Shown: positions 59,678-64,000 of the stretch, piece by piece
Layout of the letters: each line of letters begins with the position of its first letter
How positions within the stretch are numbered: position 1 is the first letter of the stretch
Virus record (IMG/VR): IMGVR_UViG_3300042691_038651
Location: 36,843 to 100,842 of that record
From: a virus
Direction: 5' to 3' (one strand)
DNA length: 64,000 nt
Translations under genes and position numbers: made by a program
The notes under the pieces: generated by a model
Database searches by the model: none
Told to the model about the DNA's origin: nothing
What the model saw: only the letters and a program-made list of their open reading frames with translations

Positions 59678-60026
59678 TTACCCTGCACCAGTGGCAGAAA
59701 CTCTAGAAAATGCAGCCCAGGTTCTCTCCGAGCCGGGCGGCTTTTTCGATGAGTATAACATTCCTCACCAGAGAGGAACTGAGCTCTTTGCTGAGTTGGC
59801 CGGGCCTGATATGCTTAAATCTTGGCTTGACACTGGTGAAATTGAGGTTCCCGATGATGATGTCTTTCACAAATACCTGGTACGCATCATTACTGAATCT
59901 CATCTAATGGATTTGAAAGAAGCTGGCATTGTCGATTGCATTGAAGATGAGCATGGCGAAGAACACTTTTGGTTAACCTCCGATGGAAAGCAATTGGCTG
60001 AAATCGCGAAATACTTTGAAAAATGA
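59667..60026 (+). CDS. Hypothetical protein with winged-helix-like C-terminus
   Basis: A 119-residue acidic protein; the ATG at 59667 is preferred to 59601. Residues 80-119 (ITESHLMDLKEAGIVDCIED; EHFWLTSDGKQLAEIAKYFE) read as a winged-helix fragment of the PadR/MarR-like type. Could be a small transcription regulator of the accessory block. Overlaps the next gene by 4 bases (ATGA). Confidence 0.55.
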   Translation: MLSDYPAPVAETLENAAQVLSEPGGFFDEYNIPHQRGTELFAELAGPDMLKSWLDTGEIEVPDDDVFHKYLVRIITESHLMDLKEAGIVDCIEDEHGEEHFWLTSDGKQLAEIAKYFEK

Positions 60027-60499
60027 ATTGCAAATGCGGTACTATCATACACCCAAAGAGAACCGAGCTTGGTTACAAAACTTGTGTGGATTGCTCCACT
60101 GAGAGAAAATGGGGTGTGGTTCCTATCACGTATCACAAGACTGGCAACACGGTAGAGATCGTCAAAGATCCAGACCTTGCAGCTGAAATGGTTGCGATGT
60201 CACAGCGAACCGGGTTTGGCGTTATGAAAGGTCTAACCGGCAGCCACCGAAAAGCAAACAACAAGGAAGCACCAAAACCAAAGGCGCTACCTGACAAAAT
60301 CATACAGGACAAAATCATATCACGCAAGAAGATTGAGTCTGATTGGTATCTCGTGGGTGAGGAAGCTACAAAAATTGCTGAAACCTCTGGAATAGATAAA
60401 GCATTACAGCACATTCAACAGGCTCACGATGAAAAACGCATTTTCCGTTGTGACGTTGAACGTCTCACTCAAATCATAAACTTTTTAGTAGCATCATGA
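60023..60499 (+). CDS. Zinc-finger protein (DksA/TraR-like finger)
   Basis: A 158-residue protein whose first 27 residues carry MNCKCGTIIHPKRTELG and KTCVDCSTERKW, a four-cysteine finger like that of DksA/TraR proteins. The rest is basic with a helical C-terminal part. A zinc-stabilised role near RNA polymerase or nucleic acid is possible. It overlaps the next gene by 4 bases. Confidence 0.6.
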   Translation: MNCKCGTIIHPKRTELGYKTCVDCSTERKWGVVPITYHKTGNTVEIVKDPDLAAEMVAMSQRTGFGVMKGLTGSHRKANNKEAPKPKALPDKIIQDKIISRKKIESDWYLVGEEATKIAETSGIDKALQHIQQAHDEKRIFRCDVERLTQIINFLVAS

Positions 60500-61080
60500 A
60501 AAAAGAAATCACCGTCGGTGGCAAACAGATTATTGTCACCAATGAAACTTCACAGAATTTTGAAGGAACGATTGTCATTACTGACCCTTGCTATTTCATC
60601 AATGATGAAATTTGGCAAGCTCTCTGTAGCGAGGTTTGGTTTGAAGATCGCAAGTCAACGCCTTTCACGGATGGTGGAACAATCTACATGGGAAATATCA
60701 AAATCCTTTATAGCACAACCGCTCATGGAGATGGAAGCTATGAAGTTACTGATTGCCGAGGCATTACACAGAAAGAATTTGGTGTAGATGCAGGTATGAT
60801 GGCAGTCATCACCAAAGAAGACTTTGAACGACTAAGCAATGACGAACTCACAATAGGTTTGTATGCAGTGGTTGAAGAATTTGATGGCACAGTTATAGCG
60901 CATTCAGACGGAAACTTTGCGGGGGACCTTTGCGTCTTTACTGATGGAACTAACGAGGATGACACAGACAATGATTCCTGGATTGATGATGAAGATGATG
61001 ATGACTACTGGCGCAGTCGAGATAACAAAGGAGAGTATGGCGATGATGACGACTACTATGGAGACGATGATGACTACTAG
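60496..61080 (+). CDS. Hypothetical protein with a strongly acidic tail
   Basis: A 194-residue protein. The front 145 residues form a beta-rich domain with IVITDPCYFINDEIWQAL and STTAHGDGSYEVTD, a pattern seen in several phage and plasmid proteins of unknown function. The last 45 residues are dominated by Asp and Tyr (GEYGDDDDYYGDDDDY), as in acidic DNA mimics or disordered tails. It precedes cassette copy 8. Confidence 0.6.
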   Translation: MKKEITVGGKQIIVTNETSQNFEGTIVITDPCYFINDEIWQALCSEVWFEDRKSTPFTDGGTIYMGNIKILYSTTAHGDGSYEVTDCRGITQKEFGVDAGMMAVITKEDFERLSNDELTIGLYAVVEEFDGTVIAHSDGNFAGDLCVFTDGTNEDDTDNDSWIDDEDDDDYWRSRDNKGEYGDDDDYYGDDDDY

Positions 61081-61091
61081 GTAGGTAAAAA

Positions 61092-61158
61092 TTGTTAATA
61101 ACTTTAGGCCGAAAGATTTTTTTCTTTCGGCCTTTTTTGTTAATTTTATACTAACAAA
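61092..61158 (+). promoter_or_regulatory. Terminator-promoter cassette, copy 8
   Basis: TTGTTAATAACTTTA at 61092-61106, the hairpin 61107-61132, a T tract, then GTTAATTTTATACTAAC at 61139-61155, 15 bases before the ATG at 61171. Confidence 0.75.
61107..61138 (+). terminator. Intrinsic terminator in cassette copy 8
   Basis: Stem GGCCGAAAG/CTTTCGGCC (61107-61115, 61124-61132) with an AT-rich loop and six T residues. Confidence 0.85.
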
Positions 61159-61170
61159 TTTAATTTACTT

Positions 61171-61647
61171 ATGATATCAAAAGAGGACTACGACAAAATC
61201 TATCTAGGCGATGGCCTGGTCAACCATCAAGAGCTCAAAAAACATTTTGACCTTAGCGGCATCTATTCACCATTTGGATTGTCAATCAACAATGACAAAT
61301 CATGGATGGGTAGTTACAACTATGCTCCAGTAGGTTTCCGAGAAGTCTCTATCGAGGAATTTGCTCAGAAACGGTTTGATGGCCATCCTATCATACATGA
61401 GCATCGACAGCTGTTTCATAATCACGATGGGTCAAAGCTGGGCAAAATGATATCGGCTGACTTCACCATCTACAGTGGCGATTGCGGGTACGCGATAGAA
61501 AGAGACTACTGGAAAAAGACTGTTCGCTACTACCTCTTCGAGAAATGCGAACACAACTGGGTATACACACGCAACCTGGGAAGATGCTACAATGAGTATC
61601 AATGTGATAACTGTGGTGCTGTAAACGCGGTGGACTCTGGTGATTAA
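61171..61647 (+). CDS. Hypothetical protein with C-terminal zinc ribbon
   Basis: A 158-residue protein. The C-terminal 35 residues hold FEKCEHNWVYTRNLGRCYNE followed by YQCDNCGAV, a probable Cys/His zinc ribbon. The N-terminal part is strand-rich and has no family match. It probably sits in the operon started by cassette copy 8. Confidence 0.6.
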   Translation: MISKEDYDKIYLGDGLVNHQELKKHFDLSGIYSPFGLSINNDKSWMGSYNYAPVGFREVSIEEFAQKRFDGHPIIHEHRQLFHNHDGSKLGKMISADFTIYSGDCGYAIERDYWKKTVRYYLFEKCEHNWVYTRNLGRCYNEYQCDNCGAVNAVDSGD

Positions 61648-61685
61648 CAATTGTACACCAGATTAAAACTATGGACACACAAATG

Positions 61686-61696
61686 CATATAAATAG
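61686..61696 (+). promoter_or_regulatory. Possible TATAAATA-type promoter
   Basis: CATATAAATAG lies 16 bases before the ATG at 61712, resembling both the T4 late TATAAATA box and the local GAATATAAATA element. Weak evidence. Confidence 0.4.
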
Positions 61697-61711
61697 TAAA
61701 CCTTATCAAAA

Positions 61712-62020
61712 ATGACAAATATCACTAGAGGTCACTCTATGACCTACAATTTATTCGACAAAGACTATCAAGTTCACGTCCACAAATCTGAATACAAAAA
61801 TGGTGGAACTGCTCTCCAGCTTACCGATGCCGAGGATGGCATGCCATTTGCTACTGCCACCATCTGGGTGGAAGGCCTTGCAGAAAATGAGGTAGCAATC
61901 AAAAACTACTCTGAAAATCTGGGTATGCTAACATTCCTTGTAACGAATGGTATTGTGGAACAGCCTCACCGCCAAATTGACAACGGCTTCGTAAACATCC
62001 CGGTATGCAGACTAAAGTAA
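61712..62020 (+). CDS. Small DUF4313-like protein
   Basis: A 102-residue protein; a second ATG at 61739 could also be the start. The pattern NGGTALQLTDAEDGMPFATA, VAIKNYSENLGMLTFLVTNG and the closing VPVCRL-like end resembles DUF4313, known from plasmid and phage genomes with no function. It overlaps the next gene by 16 bases. Confidence 0.55.
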   Translation: MTNITRGHSMTYNLFDKDYQVHVHKSEYKNGGTALQLTDAEDGMPFATATIWVEGLAENEVAIKNYSENLGMLTFLVTNGIVEQPHRQIDNGFVNIPVCRLK

Positions 62021-62976
62021 TTCCATACAACAAGCGCGTTGGATACGCATGTATCAATATGACGCTTGGGCGCGATGGCGTTACCACAAACCGTGATGCG
62101 ATACAAAGAACATTTCAAACCAAAGGACTTGGACACATCAGTAAGTTGGTTCTTGCCAATGTCACTGACCTGGAAAAGGTCATTCACTGGAATGAGGAGA
62201 ACGGGTTCAAGTTCTATCGGATCTCATCCTGCCTATTTCCCTGGATGACAGAATACAGCTTTGATGATTTGCCTGATTGGCAGGACATTAAAACGGTTCT
62301 TCGACGCATCGGTGATGCTGCCACAAAATATGGTCAGCGCATGGAATTCCATCCAAGCCACTTCACAATCTTGGCATCACCAAACCCGACCACTGTAGAA
62401 CGTAGCATCCGTGACCTGGAACAGCACAGCCGCATCTTTGACGAGATGGGTCTGGAACCCAGCCACTGGAACTGTCTGAACATTCATGTCGGCGGCGCAT
62501 ACGGCGACAAGGAAATTGCATCACAGAGGTGGTGCGACAATTTCAGCCGACTCTCAGAAAACTGCCGCAAACGCGTGGTGGTGGAAAATGATGACAAGGC
62601 AAATATGTACTCCGTGCTGGATCTCTACAATATGATCTACAAAAAGGTTGGTGCACCTATTACCTTTGACATCTTTCACCACACATTTTGCACCGGCGGT
62701 CTGTCCGCATACGAGGCGGCTAACCTGGCAGCATCTACATGGAAGGACGCTCCGCTAGTCATTCACTGGAGTTCATCCATGAAAATGTATGAAAATGCCG
62801 ATGCCAAATCAGTGGCTCACGCAGACTACATCTATGACGAATTCCAGGACTGGGAAACTGGTGGTTGGTTTATGTGCGAATCAAAAGCCAAAGAACTCAG
62901 CATCCTGGAATACTGGGAACGTGGACCAAGGCCTCAGATGGTTGTTAACAAGGAGGAAAACCATATCAATAGCTAG
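62005..62976 (+). CDS. uvsE: UV damage endonuclease (UvdE/UvsE)
   Basis: TIM-barrel nuclease that nicks DNA 5' to UV photoproducts. The 323 residues carry the family motifs: RVGYACINMTLGRDGVTTN, YRISSCLFPWMTEY, FHPSHFTI, NIHVGGAYGDKE, VVVENDDKANMY and a C-terminal HWSSSMK region, which together supply the metal-binding His, Asp and Glu residues. T4 uses the unrelated DenV enzyme for this task, so this is a functional replacement. Its stop is directly followed by a GAATATAACTA element. Confidence 0.9.
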   Translation: MQTKVIPYNKRVGYACINMTLGRDGVTTNRDAIQRTFQTKGLGHISKLVLANVTDLEKVIHWNEENGFKFYRISSCLFPWMTEYSFDDLPDWQDIKTVLRRIGDAATKYGQRMEFHPSHFTILASPNPTTVERSIRDLEQHSRIFDEMGLEPSHWNCLNIHVGGAYGDKEIASQRWCDNFSRLSENCRKRVVVENDDKANMYSVLDLYNMIYKKVGAPITFDIFHHTFCTGGLSAYEAANLAASTWKDAPLVIHWSSSMKMYENADAKSVAHADYIYDEFQDWETGGWFMCESKAKELSILEYWERGPRPQMVVNKEENHINS

Positions 62977-62986
62977 AATATAACTA
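62976..62986 (+). promoter_or_regulatory. Putative GAATATAACTA promoter
   Basis: GAATATAACTA overlaps the UV-endonuclease stop and ends 2 bases before the ATG of the ATPase gene; the spacing is shorter than at other copies. Confidence 0.45.
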
Positions 62987-62988
62987 AC

Positions 62989-64000
62989 ATGGGAAAAAAC
63001 AAAAATAGAGAAGAAGTTATACGCGCGTTGGAACTTGATGACGCTGAGTTCAATGACTATATAACAGGCAAGGCATCACCTAAAGTGCGTAGAAAACTTG
63101 ATGATGAATTTGTACCAGAAGACGATCTCAAAATAGCATTGAGAGAATACGGTCGCCCAAGAAGTTATTCAAACATCAATCACGTACGTCCGTACATAGA
63201 GGCTTGGCCTGGTTTACCCGACCCTTCATATATGGTCATTTCGCCGGAAGGCTCTATACCATACCATCAAATTCACGAGTATTTGATAAGCACGGGGTGG
63301 AAACTCGTTTGGCAGTATTCCAACTATCGCACTAAACAAATGCAGCGCCCTGGAACAGCACTCTACATTTCTGACCGGGTTGGCTATATGATTGAACTCT
63401 GCCTTGACTATACAATCGGCAACAAAAAACGTCGCAAAAACTTAAAGAAGATTGATTGTAACCCAGCACCTTGCACAGTAGAAAAGTACCCTGACTACCA
63501 AACAACAGAAGGTGATATTATTACGATTGATGATGCCACTCTATTCTCGCAAGTAAAAGGTTCAGAACACTGGGATGAAGAATTTGTAGTCAATCTGCTC
63601 CGTGAATTTGAGAAGCACGAAAAGCCTTCCAAGAATGAACACGCTGAGGTAAGCATCATCGTCATCAATCAAGGCGACTACGACATTCGTTCATTTTCTC
63701 TAGAGGATGCAAACACATCTTTCAACTATCCGGACCTTCACTATGGAGATGGTTTTGAAAAATTCCACGACGAGCTTCTTAAAAGAGTCGATGACGAAAG
63801 CAAGGGATTGATACTCTTTCATGGCCAACCCGGCACTGGAAAAACGCAATATATCCGTCACCTTCTCAAAGAACTCTGTTCTGCCAACAAGGCAGTTCTC
63901 TATTCCCCGCCTGCCGTTTCAGCTTCATTGGCCGAACCTCAGATGATTAACTTCATCAGCGATTGGATCATGGGAGAACGCCGTGACTGTATACTTTTAA
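62989..64000 (+). CDS. AAA+ family ATPase, 3' end cut by the window
   Basis: An open frame of 337 codons without a stop that runs off the window. The first 260 residues are a mixed, charged domain (SNINHVRPYIEAWPGLPDPS; TIDDATLFSQVKG) of unknown kind. A Walker A motif ILFHGQPGTGKTQYIRHL begins near residue 277 and marks an AAA+ core whose remaining motifs lie beyond base 64000. The arrangement resembles phage ATPases with an N-terminal recognition domain; the specific role is not clear. Confidence 0.8.
   Translation, partial: MGKNKNREEVIRALELDDAEFNDYITGKASPKVRRKLDDEFVPEDDLKIALREYGRPRSYSNINHVRPYIEAWPGLPDPSYMVISPEGSIPYHQIHEYLISTGWKLVWQYSNYRTKQMQRPGTALYISDRVGYMIELCLDYTIGNKKRRKNLKKIDCNPAPCTVEKYPDYQTTEGDIITIDDATLFSQVKGSEHWDEEFVVNLLREFEKHEKPSKNEHAEVSIIVINQGDYDIRSFSLEDANTSFNYPDLHYGDGFEKFHDELLKRVDDESKGLILFHGQPGTGKTQYIRHLLKELCSANKAVLYSPPAVSASLAEPQMINFISDWIMGERRDCILL

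Overview
The window reads as a 64 kb piece of a large T4-like myovirus genome (Caudoviricetes), about 40% GC by eye, with every credible gene on the + strand and very short gaps. The phage character rests on a nearly complete set of T4-type replication, DNA-packaging and tail genes. The likely host is a member of the Bacteroidota. The reasons are that starts are preceded by A-rich leaders and almost never by a Shine-Dalgarno sequence, that one gene matches DUF2452 (a family I associate with Bacteroidota), and that the intergenic elements do not look like E. coli sigma70 promoters. The host is an inference; no host gene or integration site is visible.

Layout. 1-8.1 kb: the C-terminal part of class I ribonucleotide reductase, an NAD-dependent DNA ligase, the large topoisomerase II subunit, and a small late operon (5.9-8.1 kb) in which three proteins start with a T4-like capsid-targeting/prohead-protease motif. 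8.2-18.6 kb: replication and recombination core (topoisomerase gp52, a ClpP-like protease, clamp gp45, only the C-terminal half of the B-family DNA polymerase, UvsX, helicase gp41, gp47/gp46). 18.7-27.4 kb: virion genes (gp15-like with extra Ig-like domains, a probable frameshift pair, late sigma gp55, gp4, gp2-like, portal gp20, a collagen-like fibre). 27.5-33.2 kb: mixed small genes, clamp loader gp44 and a distant gp62-like gene, RNase H/FEN nuclease, a glycosyltransferase-like protein. 33.3-48.9 kb: gp14-like protein, terminase gp16/gp17, a giant 1298-residue sheath gp18, tube gp19, gp26-like chaperone with an overlapping downstream frame, and a 1480-residue tape-measure-like protein with 99-residue repeats. 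49-56.2 kb: nucleotide metabolism (guanylate-kinase-like, dCMP deaminase), an ECF sigma factor with an overlapping membrane protein, and more late virion genes. 56.3-64 kb: an accessory block of small genes including a phage SmpB, a cyclic-phosphate receiver-domain protein, a UV-damage endonuclease and the beginning of an AAA+ ATPase that runs off the window.

Regulation can be read from three repeated signals. GATATATAG lies upstream of virion operons (eight copies) and is the probable gp55-dependent late promoter. GAATATAA(A/C)TA lies 13-50 bases upstream of replication and metabolic genes. Eight copies of a roughly 65-75 base cassette combine a TTGTTAATAACTTT element, a hairpin terminator and a GTTAATTTTATACTA promoter-like element; they separate blocks of accessory genes, and one precedes the ECF sigma gene. 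The window also holds two probable recoding sites.

I saw no tRNA, tmRNA, rRNA, CRISPR array, insertion sequence, intein or homing endonuclease. There is no gene-free stretch longer than about 165 bases.
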